Assembly (NCBI GenBank): GCA_963678675.1
Contig: OY783197.1
Coordinates: 11,962,304 to 12,026,303 of the forward strand
Source: Xiphydria camelus
Lineage: Eukaryota > Arthropoda > Insecta > Hymenoptera > Xiphydriidae
DNA: 64,000 nt
Direction of reading: 5' to 3'
A model generated the notes under the pieces. It was not told the origin of the DNA. It did not search any database and worked only from the letters and a program-made list of their open reading frames with translations. A program made the position numbers and the translations under genes. How positions within the stretch are numbered: position 1 is the first letter of the stretch; the number at the start of each line of letters is the position of its first letter. This document shows, one piece after another, positions 42,721-53,170 of the stretch.

Positions 42721-43990
42721 TAAGTTATAAATCTAATATAATAATAATAAATATTTTATTATAGAAAAAATTAAACTTCTTTATGTCGAACTACGACGTC
42801 ATATTCCCCAATTAAACTCGAACCGCAGATAATTGTAAGATGTTTACACATCCTCCGTGAGTACAACGGCACTCACACCTTTTTTTCATATATTTCATTC
42901 ATTTAACACTCATTTATAAAATGTTATTACAAATATACACTTTTAACAAAATGTATAAAAAGAAAACCTTAAAAATATTGTGTTGTTTACAAGTTATTGG
43001 CCATTGAATCCGGCAAGGGGTGTATTATAAAAGCCTTTTACGGTTTCAAAAAATTCTCGTTCGGATTTCATCTGAAAGCATAAAATTACGAAAATACAAC
43101 TAGAAGGTTCAATCTTGTCCTTGTAACCGGTGATTTTGAGAAATATTTATAATTAACAATTTTACAACAGTTTAAATTACTAGTGTGATTTTTCAAGTAA
43201 TTTCGTCCTGGTTTTATGATGGCCAAGAAAAATGTATTAATTAAAAAAATGTTTGATGAGTGTCAGGGACGAGATAAAATCTTTACAAAGCGATTGAGAT
43301 AATTTACATTAAAATCGGTTCCGTAGTCTTTGAGATACAGTTGGTACCGCATTTGAAAAAGTAGTTGTGAGAAAACAGCGTTTGAAGTTTCAGGTAGACC
43401 GGACCTGGAAACGCTAAGTCAGGTATATAAACACTTGTAACTCGGTCAATTTTACGAATTTTTCATTCAAACTTTCTTCAATATGTAGTGTTTGTTTTCT
43501 ACTATTAAATAAAAATACTTTTGAAAAATCGATTTTTTGGACCAAACTAGGTGTATTACCTAGCCTTAATAGCATGGCGTAGCAATAATAGTCTAACACT
43601 CGGATAAGCATGTAACTGTGTTTTCATAGTTAATAATATATTATCATTTTTATGAACATTCTGAATCCACTTGTCCCCATTATCTTAAGTACAAAAAAAT
43701 ATAAGCTGCATTAACCACTATAATTGAATTAAATTTAAAGAATAAACTTACGAAATATTGACGGACGTTAAGGAAACTGTTTCTATTTATTATAATTCAT
43801 AATAGTGTATTTACACAAGTGTCACATCCATATGCAAGCGGTAATGCTTATGACTGGGCGATTGTGCATACGTACAGTAAATAAGCGTAAAGTGTGTGTG
43901 TGCGAGTAGCTGTGTGTGCGATAGATGAATGTGTGCGCGCGCCTGCTACGGTCTGACGAAGAAAAGGGCATAGGCAGTACCGTACACAGT
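42721..43990. other. No gene seen
   Basis: AT-rich with a GT/GC alternating patch near 43885-43945. No recognised frames. Confidence 0.4.
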
Positions 43991-44046
43991 GTGGAGTAGG
44001 ATTTTCGAGTCGAGGGAGTCTGGGGAACTCTTTCGCCTGCGTAAGA

Positions 44047-44590
44047 GTGGGAGCTCTACTGCGCTAAACATTCGGCATTCGCCCGCTATTCGCGGTCTTG
44101 TCAGTAAAACGACGCGTAGTAAAGGATGACGAAGTAACTTCGGGCTTCTTCGCCTCCACTCCCACATGCTGTACCCAGCCATGCATAGTTGATTTATTTG
44201 CTAGTCCCGTACCCTCCCGCGAGGCTCCTGCAACCCGAGAAGGGGTCCAGGCGCCTTGCGCTTACTGAGGCATACCGCCTTGCCGTCACAACCGGCGCCC
44301 TATCGCGAGGCCTCTGAAATTGGAGAGCGGGATCGAGGCGCCGCACGATGGGACGAAATCCCGAAAAGCTAGCCAAAACTCAAAAAATGAAGATATTATT
44401 TCGGGGTTTGGTTAGTGACACAGGAAGTCTGAAGTCGGTCTCAGACAATGCGTGCAGTCGACGAATATTTGTCATTCGTGATCCTTCGCATAGTGTGTGG
44501 GAGCACTACTGCGCCAAACATTCGGCATTCGGTCACTATCCGCGGTTTTGTCGGTAAAGCGACGCGTAGTAAAGGATGACCAAGTAACCC
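44047..44590 (+). repeat. Direct repeat pair, about 95 bp
   Basis: 44047-44140 and 44497-44590 share AAACATTCGGCATTCG and CGACGCGTAGTAAAGGATGA. They could be remnants of LTRs or a segmental duplication; the 350 bp between carry no recognised gene. 44310-44345 resembles 53680-53705 (ATTGGAGAGCGG.ATCGA). Confidence 0.6.
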
Positions 44591-44599
44591 AACACTTTC

Positions 44600-45639
44600 G
44601 TGCGTTGAAATGGGTGTAGACAAATTTATGAACCCGTGCCTTTCGGTGCGCACCCCGAATGCCTCCACCGATATAGGATCCCAAACATGTTGACCACAAA
44701 AACAGGAACAAAGTGCCTGATGCCTGGAGGAGCTAGAATCATCATTTTCTAGCAGCAACGCAACTGTCGCAGATTTAAAAAAGAAGAAAGACTCACTAAT
44801 GGTGATATTCCGCCAGCTTTTAAGGATGTTTCGCCCCTATAGCAGAGAGGCTGTGGAGGTGGAAGGGAACAATACGATTTTCGTCAGTGTTCCAATCCCT
44901 GAACAAAAAAAAATGATTCTTTAATAACCTCCTTGAAGTTATATTTCATGATATCGGTCGAGCCATTATTTTTCTGTAACTTTACTTTATTATCTGTATT
45001 CTTAAAGTGTGTCAACAAAAATTATAGAAAAATATATTTTAATTATTTTTAAAATATTGAAGTGGTCGGTAACAGCGGCAACGTCGCCCCATAGAGTGTT
45101 ATAAAGAAGTGTGGTGGCACAAGTTGGTAACATTGCCTTACTAGAGCTTACTAGTTAAAACCCCGAATTATTAACAACATCCAACAAAAATAATATAAAT
45201 TATAGTGAAAAGTGCTGCTGAAATGTGTAAACATTAATCATTGCGATTAATAACGTTCACAAGACGTGAGCTCTCCGTACGTGCTACACAGAAGATGTAA
45301 CGCTTTTAACTCCAACTTTTGCCACTAGAGCGCATGACGGTACCCATGCACGATCCCTATACTTGGCGCGCCCTGCGGCGTTGCTGCGCTTCACGACTGC
45401 GCGCGCAGCAATCTCCAACGTAAGCGAATTTACCGAGATTTCTTAATTATTTTTTATAAATTACTGCCCTGATCGATGTGTGAAAGTATACCATTTATTC
45501 TTTGTATAATAATCTAGCGGTATGCAAAGTTTCATTACAGTAACCCAATTTTCCAACGTTTTTTCTAAGTTTCTGTGAATTTCCCATAAGAGCACGGGTT
45601 AAATTGTCATTTTTATTTCAATTATAACTTTTTAATGAG
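44600..45639. other. No gene seen
   Basis: AT-rich, no domain-bearing frame. Confidence 0.4.
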
Positions 45640-46254
45640 TTAGTCAAGAGACTTGAAATTTTGCATACGGCTGTCAAAGATATTAAAGAATCTTGGGAAA
45701 AAAATGAAGTAACTTCCTATATTTTTGATAATGGGGGTGAAGCATCCTTAAGTAAGGTTAACCCTTCGTTGCTCACGTGGGGTGTAGACTACACCCCAAC
45801 CTTCTTTTTTTGTATGCCACGCCTAGAGTTTTTGTTTCGAGATTGGCACTTTTAGTACCTACCTTTCGGAAATATTTTATTAAAGAATGTGGCACCAAAA
45901 GAGCACAGGATAAAACCAATTTGTCTCTTCGACAGAACGCTGCAAAGAGTTAAATAGTGATTTTTAACAGTCTGTAATTAATTTAATATTTAATATTTTT
46001 CTATAAAACTTATTCCAATTTATTAATTTGTCCTTCGTTCATAAAACAAGAGTATGATAACTATCCCCAGCCTATTATTTATACTATTTTTTTATAAAAA
46101 TCTGCAGAGAGACCTGAGCGTCTGAAAACCGAGACCTCATGTACCGAGACTTCGAGTTTTGTTTTCAATTAGAAAATTACGAAATATAATTTTTTTTAAT
46201 GTTGAGATCATTAAGCAATATCTCAAGCTTTAAAATAAAAAAAAAGTATTAAAA

Positions 46255-46400
46255 AAACAAAACGTGTAGCCGCCACACGCGGAAGAAGTGAAACTTAGAT
46301 ATCAGTTTCTCTGAATTTGATTCCGGTGGTATTAGTTTCAATTGGCTCTATACAAGTCTTTTACAATGCTTATTCATAGAGCCGGCTTATTCATTTTTCG
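46255..46400 (-). repeat. Helitron terminal hairpin sequence
   Basis: CGTGTAGCCGCCACACGCGG and AGAAGTGAAACTTAGATATC match the left arm of the palindrome at 52953-53170 as far as GTTTCAATTGGCTCTA. Confidence 0.65.
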
Positions 46401-46466
46401 GTGTTGATTTTTGCGGGATTTGCACAGTGCTTACACTAACCTCACTGTTACTCACTGTAACTACGC

Positions 46467-46691
46467 CTACAACGGAGCTACTTGAGGAAGCCGTTTGCTG
46501 TTAACCGTATTCCGTTCTTTTTTTCGCAATCTGTACTCCCTCCTATATTGAGCAGCAGACTTGGGTTGTTTTTTCGCCGGTCGTCCTCTTTTTGGCACTG
46601 GTGACTCTTCTGTATTCAGTGTATCCTTTTCACGCTTTCGTTTTCCACGCGGTACACGCTCAGTGTCATTTTTTTTATTATTTCTCTCCAT
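46467..46691 (-). CDS. Small basic protein (74 aa) of a TE
   Basis: Starts MERNNKKNDTERVPRGKRKR, then an AT-hook-like KRGRPAKK and SAAQYRREYRLRKKERN. The Q-Y-R-x-E-Y-R-x-R pattern resembles the MAKT...RSKEYRxRQR start of the Helitron-type ORFs in this window. It is an intact small frame inside a likely Helitron-derived insert, so I read it as the N-terminus of such a protein. AT-hook and basic region suggest DNA binding. Confidence 0.45.
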   Translation of the reverse strand: MERNNKKNDTERVPRGKRKREKDTLNTEESPVPKRGRPAKKQPKSAAQYRREYRLRKKERNTVNSKRLPQVAPL

Positions 46692-47328
46692 GCTCTCACT
46701 CAGTTAATTGCAAAACATTGAATCTAATCAAAATGACAATACGTTTTAAATGACTATACCCAATACGGCATCTTTGCTACGTAGGTCATACGTCATCGCT
46801 AGCCTCGAGTAGCAGCTGATGCCGGAAACCACCAAGCCGTTACGGAGCTCCCCGAGCGGATCGAAGTTTGATTCACCACCGCTGCTCACAGTTCGCCGTC
46901 GATTTTTCTAACGCGTAAGCGTAACGTTCGATTTTACCCCGACGACAGCTACCGCGTCATAAGCTTCCCCTCTCCACTTCGGCTCCGCACCGCTGCTCAC
47001 AGTTCGTCATCCATTTTTTCTAACGCTTGAGCATAACGCTCGATTTTACCCCGACGGCAGCAACCAAAACTGCAACCGAGACATAAGAAGTTTCACTTCA
47101 AAAATTTCAATTTTTCATTAAGAAAATGTTAATTTTGAAATGGGGTATACGGTACACCCCAGGTGAGCTTTTATGTTTCAAAAACCCACGTGAGTAACGA
47201 AGGGTTAAATCCAGCAGCAAATCTGGTGCTGGTGCAGAAAACATTTACAAACCAAACTGGTTTGCCTTTGAAACTATGCAGAAGTTTCTCAAACCCATAT
47301 ACACTCCAGGAGAAACTATGAACTCAGA

Positions 47329-47617
47329 GGTAAATATTTTTCGTCACTCAGTGCCAAATACTCAGTTTTATGGGCGTCCTCAACGCATGTAAAATGACTT
47401 TTCACACACCAATTTGTAAAAGGTTGCACAGTGTGTAAAATAACCCGTGTGCAGTGCGTAAAATAACCTCACACTGCGTAAAATAACCTCACAGTGCGTA
47501 AAATAAGGGCTAGAAATCACTGCGATAATTACTTGAAGTTGATAGCCAGTGTGTCCAACGCCATGCATTCGCAGCACAACTCTACGCAGCTGACGCAAAG
47601 CCAGAACCTAACCTCAC
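47329..47617. repeat. Inverted copy of 4384-4645
   Basis: Contains CGTAAAATAACCTCACA units (GTGCGTGAAATAACC type reversed) and GCTGACGCAAAGCCAGAACC, complementary to the 4.4-4.6 kb region. Confidence 0.65.
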
Positions 47618-47896
47618 TTAACCCATTCACTGCCGCTGTCGCTTATAAGCGTCAGCGGATGAGTTGCGTGGGTGCCGCTGTCGCTTATAAGCGTTCTATT
47701 CCATTCAGGCTTGAACTGGGCACTGCAGTCACATGTTTATGTGTTGGCTGGCACTTGAGTAAAGGTTTTTTGACGTAAACGTGCACGTGGTTCGGAATTT
47801 TGACGATTTTTATATAATTTGTTATTGCTAGAATTATTAACTTGAAGTTGGCATGGGGCAAAATGTATCTAAATTAGAGCGGCAGTGAATGTGTTA
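47618..47896. mobile_element. piggyBac-like MITE, inverted relative of 4111-4383
   Basis: TTAA at 47618-47621; right inner end GCGGCAGTGAATGTG followed by TTA and then CC, so the last A of the duplication is lost at the junction with the copia LTR. Internal duplication of CCGCTGTCGCTTATAAGCGT (47632 and 47672). Confidence 0.7.
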
Positions 47897-48014
47897 CCAC
47901 TGTATCCATCGCTAGATGGCGCTCGACGTGTCGCCATCGTCGTTAGCGTTGCATCCCGCCAGGCAGTCAGTCCTCTCACTGCCTGCAGTCCAGTTGCGTC
48001 TACTCACGCCAACA
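47897..48014 (+). repeat. Copia-A 5' LTR, truncated
   Basis: Matches 51266-51380 (ATCGCTAGATGGCGC, GACGTGTCGCCATCGTCGTT) with several substitutions and a small indel. Confidence 0.75.
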
Positions 48015-48109
48015 GGTTTTGTGCCCAGCTGCGTAGAAATCCCGGTGTACGACTCGGACGTGGATGTCGTGGTCGGCGGCTCGAGAAAGTTCGAGCGAGC
48101 ATCATAAAG

Positions 48110-48709
48110 ATGAACGCGACCGGCGTGAAGTTTGAAGTCCTTAATAAGGACATTTTCGACACGTGGAAATTCCAAATGCGCGCAGTTCTCATAAAGAACG
48201 ACACGTGGGGATACGCCAACGGGACGATCCCAAAACCCGAGGGAAAAGAAAACGACGACACGTCAAAGAAAGCCGCCCAAGAGTGGACACAGAATGATCT
48301 GAAGGCTCAGTCGGATATAATCCTCGCGATGAATCCGTCTGAAATCAAGCAAATAAGGACGTGCAAGACCGCGCACGAGATCTGGGCCAAGTTGGAACAA
48401 ATATATCAATCTAAGGGCCCGGTGCGGAAGGCAGCCTTGTTGAATCATTTGATGTCCCTGAAGATGCAAGATGGCGACGAGCCGCGCGACTATACTTGTC
48501 GTTTTTCCGATACGGTAGACAAATTGGCAGAGCTGGACGTCGACTTCAACGAAGAGGTACTGCCAGTCATGCTCCTGCGCAGTCTTCCAGAAAAGTACGA
48601 GAATTTCAGGTGCGCAATGGCGTCGCGCGACGAATTGCCGACAGTAGAAATCTTGCGAGTAAAAATCGCGGAGGAATTTGACGCTCGTAAAGGAGAAAGT
48701 CAAAGTTAA
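48110..48709 (+). pseudogene. Copia-A gag
   Basis: Begins MNATGVKFEVLNKDIFDTWK, with WTQNDLKAQSDIILAM and YTCRFSDTVDKLAELD, the UBN2-type copia gag core that forms the particle. A TAA at 48707 interrupts, but the same frame continues (TQNVLVANTMVAG) into the zinc knuckle. The long antisense frame at 48263-49312 is its shadow. Confidence 0.8.
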
Positions 48710-49500
48710 ACGCAAAACGTATTGGTAGCAAACACAATGGTCGCGGGAAAATCGGGAAACCAAAGTTACCAAAACCGGCGTGGAAAGCCTGAAAAGGACG
48801 ATAACGTGAATAAAGACTCGAAGATGAAGTGTTTCAAGTGCGGCGCGATCGGGCATCGGGCGAAAAATTGCAAAAGCGCGAAAAAGGCAAACGCACAACC
48901 CGCAAGCAGTGCCAAAAACGTGTGTTTCCTCGTAACATCGGGCACGCAGGTATGTGAAACTTTTCGTACCGGGAACGACGCGGATCGCGGCGGTTGGTGT
49001 TTCGATAGCGGGTGCACATCGCACATGTGCAAGGACATCGAATCGTTCGCGGAGATCGATCAAAACGGTGATCGAGGAACAGTTAAATTTAGCCAGCAGT
49101 GCGAGTATCGAAACAAAAGGAACCGGTACCGCGTTAGCCGAAATGAACGTGAACGATAATAGAAAAACGGTCGAATTTTGCGACACTTTATACGTTCCGG
49201 ACTTGTGTACGAATCTCGTATCGGTCAGTAGGATTGCCGATAAAGGATACGAGGTTATTTTCCGTGACAAGACCGCCGAGGTAATCGATCGCGATGGGAA
49301 CGTGGTACTCATAGCGAGGCGCGAAAACGGTCTATATTATTTTCGGGATTCACTCGAGGCTGAATGTAGAAACGTTTCTGAAGCCGAAGCCGAGACGAAG
49401 GTGCCGAGGAAAAATTCTCTCAAGGACTGGCACATCCGTATGGGACACCTGAATATTCGGTCTCTTCGACAAGCTATTAAGACAGGTTCCATTAAGGGGG
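48710..49500 (+). pseudogene. Copia-A zinc knuckle, protease and GAG-pre-integrase region
   Basis: CFKCGAIGHRAKNC (CCHC knuckle, about 48831), FDSGCTSHM (aspartic protease active site, about 49002), a frameshift near 49070, then LYVPDLCTNLVSVSRIADKG (protease end) and KDWHIRMGHLNIRSL (GAG-pre-integrase, about 49425). The frame ends at a G-run where the insertion starts. Confidence 0.8.
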
Positions 49501-50600
49501 GGGTCTAACGTGTGGAAAATAACTATTTTCACGAATTTTTTTTAGAGCTATTGTTGAAGTAGATATATTCTAATGTTTCACATGTTACAAAGCATTATTC
49601 GAACATTTTATAATTTTTGTGTAGAAAAATATTGAGAAATAAGCCAGTGACGAAACATTTTCCAGGACGCCTTTTAGAAAAGATGATTTGCGGTGGACAC
49701 TATATTTCAGCGCAGAATTATCTCAAATCAAAAAATCGAAGCAATTTAGTTAAAACAGATGTTTTTCTAGACCTCTATGTTTTTCTTTAATTTTTTTCTC
49801 CATTCTTAATTTTTTGGTGGTTGTTTGAAGTAAAAATTGCGATTTTTCACGAAAAAATCCGTCATTTTGTTGCTGTAAAACCCCCTTAATGTGACAAAAA
49901 AAGAAAAAGAAAAACGTAGGGGTCTGGTATTTTATATGTAGAAAGAGTGTGTACAAAATTTGAAAAGAATCGGTGCAGTAGTTTTTAACCCTCGCCTTAC
50001 CGAAACCGGGTCAGTCAGGACCCGAAACATAAATTTTCAAGGATAGTTCTTGGCCCTGTCACTTTTTTTCAGTAATCTTCCGTGAGCTCATGATTTACAA
50101 TAAGGATGTGATGGCTTTAAAATGGATTTTTCAAAAACAATTATTTTTTGAAATATGTTTATAACATTTATTTATATTATTTAAGTTACTTTATTGTTGT
50201 CTTTTCGTAATAAAATATTAAATATGATATTATGAAAACTTATTTAATTATGATTACCATGACTCGCTATTGAATATTTTCGAAAAGAAATGTGTTTGTG
50301 TCTCAGTCAGTTCAGGGTCAGAATTGACCCGGTTTTGGGATCCAAAGTTTTAAAATTATTTTGGTACGGCGAGGGTTAAATGACGATGTCCACGGACTTT
50401 TAAAACTTGGTTCCAAGAAACAAACGTTTAAAGCACCGAGTTTTTGCCGCTCCGGAGTATTAGATGAGCGGAGACTTAAAGGTCTATGACTGACCGACTC
50501 CGCTCCGATTGACTTGAAATTTGGACACAACATTCTTTAAATGTTTTACTATAAGAAAAGGCAATAAGAATGGACTTTTACACCCCCCCCCCCCCCCCCC
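49495..50600. mobile_element. Insertion with G/C-run ends inside the copia integrase
   Basis: Bounded by a G-run (49494-49503) and a C-run (50582-50600), with TCTAACGT and TTTTACA just inside, so an inverted repeat of poly-G plus a few bases is possible. Joining the outer sides restores the integrase N-terminal region. Phrases such as TTGAAAAGAATCGGTGCAGT recall Tc1-type or other DNA-transposon debris. It carries a nested TTAA MITE. Confidence 0.5.
49985..50379. mobile_element. TTAA-flanked MITE, 395 bp
   Basis: TTAA at 49985-49988 and 50376-50379; ends CCCTCGCCTTACCGAAACCG and TTTTGGTACGGCGAGGG are inverted. A second inner pair GGGTCAGTCAGGACCC / GGGTCAGAATTGACCC lies near the ends. piggyBac-type. 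Confidence 0.85.
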
Positions 50601-51230
50601 AACGGAGTCGAGGTCAAGGGCATCAACGAAGATTTTGAATGCAGCGTCTGCCTCCAGGGGAAGATGTGTCGACCTCCCTTTCCTAAATCGTCCAACAGAG
50701 TGATAGAAGTGGGCGAGCTGATACATTCTGACGTTCGCGGCTCAATGCGCGTCCTTTCACATGGCAAAAAGCGCTATTTCGTCACCCTCATAGACGACTT
50801 CACCGGCTGGTGCGAGGTGAAGTCCATCGAGCAGAAGAATCAGGTACGAACCGAGTTCGATAATTTCAGGGCTTTCGTGAACATGCAACAGGGGAAGTAA
50901 ATCAAATACCTACAGTCAGACAACGGGCGAGGGTACGTCAATAAGGATTTCGACGAACTTCTTAAGAAGCACGGAACATCACGACGCTTGAGGGCTCCGT
51001 ACAACCCGGAACAGAACGGCATTGTGGAAAGACGAAATCGAACGCTGATGGATACCGCGAGATGTTTTTTGATTCAATCGGGATTGCCACAGGCATTTTG
51101 GGCCGAGGCTATCAACGCAGCCAACCATATTCGCAATAGATCACCGACAAGTAAGCTCAACGGGAAGACCCCCTTCGAAGCTTGATTCGGAAAGCCACCG
51201 AACGTGGGCGAATTCCCCCACCCAGCTGGG
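50601..51230 (+). pseudogene. Copia-A integrase core
   Basis: CSVCLQGKM closes the HHCC zinc region; IHSDVRG (first Asp, about 50725), LQSDNGRGY (second Asp, about 50915) and NGIVERRNRTL (Glu, about 51020) give DD35E. Stops at 50898 and 51183 (TGA for a likely Trp in FEAWFGKP). It ends at GKPPNVGEF, joined directly to LTR sequence. Confidence 0.82.
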
Positions 51231-51380
51231 TGTTGGAGTTATCGACGGGATCGATCGATCCAACCACTGTATCGATCGCTAGATGGCGCCCGACGTGTCG
51301 CCATCGTCGTTAGCATTGCATCCCGCCAGGCAGTCAGTCGGCTCACTGTCTGCAGTCGAGTTGCGTCTACTCACGCAACA
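51231..51380 (+). repeat. Copia-A 3' LTR
   Basis: 150 bp, TGTTGGAGTTATCGACGGGA to TCACGCAACA. Confidence 0.75.
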
Positions 51381-51417
51381 ATAAATAGTATTTCTATAAA
51401 TATTTTATAACTTAGTT

Positions 51418-52955
51418 TTTTGAAGTGAAACTTCTTTGCGGAGGGTACTGAATGCGCGCCCGAGGAGACGAAAATCGTAACGAAACCCACACACTCCACC
51501 GCTCTCGACCGTGTCTCACTCATACAGCGCTCTCGACCCTGCCCCAATACACCGCTGTCGACTCTGCCCCATTCCGTTGCCCGCGATCCTGCCCCATTCC
51601 ATCGCTCCCGACCGTGCGTACGTTAAAGCCATGTATTGACTTTGCGAGGCTGGCTCGTGAAGCCGCCGCGCGAAGCGTGCCACGTGTTGGATCGCCTTGC
51701 CTAGTGAAGCTGCCGCCGTTCATTTGTCTACATATTCCGAGGCAAAAATGTCTATAAGGCTGCCTTGCGCGGCGGCCTCGCGAGCCAGCCTCGCAAAATA
51801 TAATATGTGTTCCGTCGCAAAGGGAACTTCTACGTCATTTCTTACCGCTCACTATTATCGCAACCTAAGTAACGCACTAATCTAGATCTAATCTGTACAT
51901 CGGTCGCAACAGCGAGGCGGGCAGTATGTTTTGGTGAATGGGGGTTGCGAATGCGTTCGCAGTCTCACACCTTTTCCTCAAAATAACCTCGCAGTGTATC
52001 TAATTGTAAACCACGGCTACATCACGCAATTACTGTATCTCTTTGAATCCAATATAATCACCAGTAATATTGTGAGTGCAGTGTTAAATCATTTCAACTA
52101 ACCGATACGGTTTAAATCCACCACACCACATCTTCGGTCACTAGTCGTGTCACGCAGTAGTGCCTTCAGGATTTACGACCTCGAGGAGATCTACTCTTAA
52201 TCGCACATGTTATAGTTATTAATTTGAAACTGAAGAATAAATGAAGCGAAGATCAATCGCGGTTTAGACTGTGCAGAGGGGGTCTGGTTTGTGTTGCTCG
52301 AGAGGGTTTCTTCGGGCAATGGAAGCTATTGTTCATATTGCGAGGCGACGCAGTGTCGCACCTCCACTAAGAGGACTGTTAGACTCACCATAAATCTAGC
52401 GTTTAGGACCCTTTTTGAGCGTATCTTTGGGAAAAGCCAGACTAGAGGCGCAGAGTTACTTGTGAATTGTTTGTATTTCGTTTGTCGCATTTTTAGTTTT
52501 CCGGATTTTACCGCGTCGAGTGGCCGGCCATACGGAGCTCGTGTAGTCTGCAATCGGAGTCGCGACTTTTCTCGAGTAACCACCGTGCATGTACATTCTT
52601 TCGCGCGCGCGCGCGTGTGTGTGTGTGTGTTAATTTATAATTATTATTGCAAAAAAGGCCACAGAACGGTCGAAATAGTACAGTGACAGGCAACATGTTA
52701 AATAAACTTTCAATTTCGTAAACGTCAATGAACACTGAACATTCTTTCGCGTGTATGTTATATTAAAATTATTATGGCAAAAACAGGAAAACAACGGGCA
52801 AAAGAGTTTCGTGAGAGGCAACGTGTAAAGAAAGCGATGATGAAGGTACTACCTAAAACTAGTACAGAACGAAATCGAGGATGGAGAGAAAGAATTAAAT
52901 TCACACAATCACACATTGATGGATCTGAGCATAGTTGAGGGTGAAAAAAAACAAC
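51418..52955 (+). mobile_element. Helitron-like element, copy 2
   Basis: Starts at TTTTGAAGTGAAACTTCTTT, follows the same leader as 26730-27930, has an extra segment at about 52380-52610, a first decayed MAKT start (about 52647), and a second, intact one at 52774. It ends at the hairpin at 52961 that also carries GAAGTGAAACTTC, so both ends share that 13-mer in the same orientation. Confidence 0.65.
52774..52938 (+). CDS. Basic N-terminus of a Helitron-type protein (MAKT ORF), copy 2
   Basis: A 54-codon frame MAKTGKQRAKEFRERQRVKK ... RGWRERIKFTQSHIDGSEHS. It lines up with the start of the longer reading at 37.8 kb (RE-WRERIELIQ). Stop at 52936. The rest of the Helitron protein is deleted. 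Confidence 0.5.
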   Translation: MAKTGKQRAKEFRERQRVKKAMMKVLPKTSTERNRGWRERIKFTQSHIDGSEHS

Positions 52956-53170
52956 AAAACGTGTGGCCGCCACACGCGGAAGAAGTGAAACTTCGATACC
53001 AGTTTCTCTGAATTTGATTCCGGTGGTATTAGTTTCAATTGGCTCTACGAAGAAGCATAGTAAAAGACTTGTATAGAGCCAATTGAAACTAATACCACCG
53101 GAATCAAATTCAGAGAAACTGATATCGAAGTTTCACTTCTTCCGCGTGTGGCGGCCACACGTTTTGTTTT
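52953..53170. repeat. 218 bp palindrome of Helitron end sequence
   Basis: AAAACGTGTGGCCGCCACAC starts the left arm; the right arm ends with the complement. Arms are about 100 bp around an axis near 53063, each with GAAGTGAAACTTCGATA. It looks like two element ends joined tail to tail. Confidence 0.8.

Larger units (their letters stand above)
45758..47208. mobile_element. TTAA-flanked composite element, 1,451 bp
   Basis: TTAA at 45758-45761 and 47205-47208; inner ends CCCTTCGTTGCTCACGTGGG and its near-complement CCCACGTGAGTAACGAAGGG. Inside are a Helitron-type hairpin region (46255-46400), a basic minus-strand ORF (46467-46691), and AAGAAGTTTCACTTCAAAAA at about 47089. The piggyBac-type element thus seems to have taken in Helitron-derived sequence. 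Confidence 0.8.
45640..47328 (+). pseudogene. MADF-type (Myb/SANT-like) exon split by a TTAA element
   Basis: Left piece (45661-45757) reads TAVKDIKESWEKNEVTSYIF and EASLSK; right piece (47209-47326) reads SGAGAENIYKPNWFAFETMQ and FLKPIYTPGETMNSE, then an intact-looking donor GAG/GTAAAT. Joining the two across one TTAA keeps the frame. The SGAGA...Y motif and exon end are those of insect MADF proteins, here probably another Harbinger accessory gene. Only this exon part is recognisable. Confidence 0.55.
47897..51380 (+). mobile_element. Copia-A: Ty1/copia LTR element lacking RT-RNase H
   Basis: The 3' LTR is 51231-51380 (TGTTGGAG...CAACA); the 5' LTR (47897-48014) lacks about 32 bp at its start, where the TTAA MITE abuts. 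PBS-like GGTTTTGTGCCCAG follows the 5' LTR (48015-48028). Gag, zinc knuckle, protease and most of the integrase are present, then the sequence jumps from the end of the integrase core to the 3' LTR, so RT and RNase H are deleted. The integrase zinc region is split by a 1.1 kb insertion (49495-50600). LTR copies differ at several sites. Confidence 0.85.

Noticed and set aside
47380..47778. 72- and 94-codon frames
   Set aside because: Lie in the dispersed repeat and TTAA MITE; the inverted copy at 4.1-4.6 kb does not keep them open.
48263..49312. 349-codon minus-strand frame
   Set aside because: Antisense shadow of the Copia-A gag and protease region; no domain, unusual composition.
52291..52686. 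131-codon plus frame
   Set aside because: Runs through the Helitron leader and a GC/GT microsatellite; no motif and not shared in the other leader copies.
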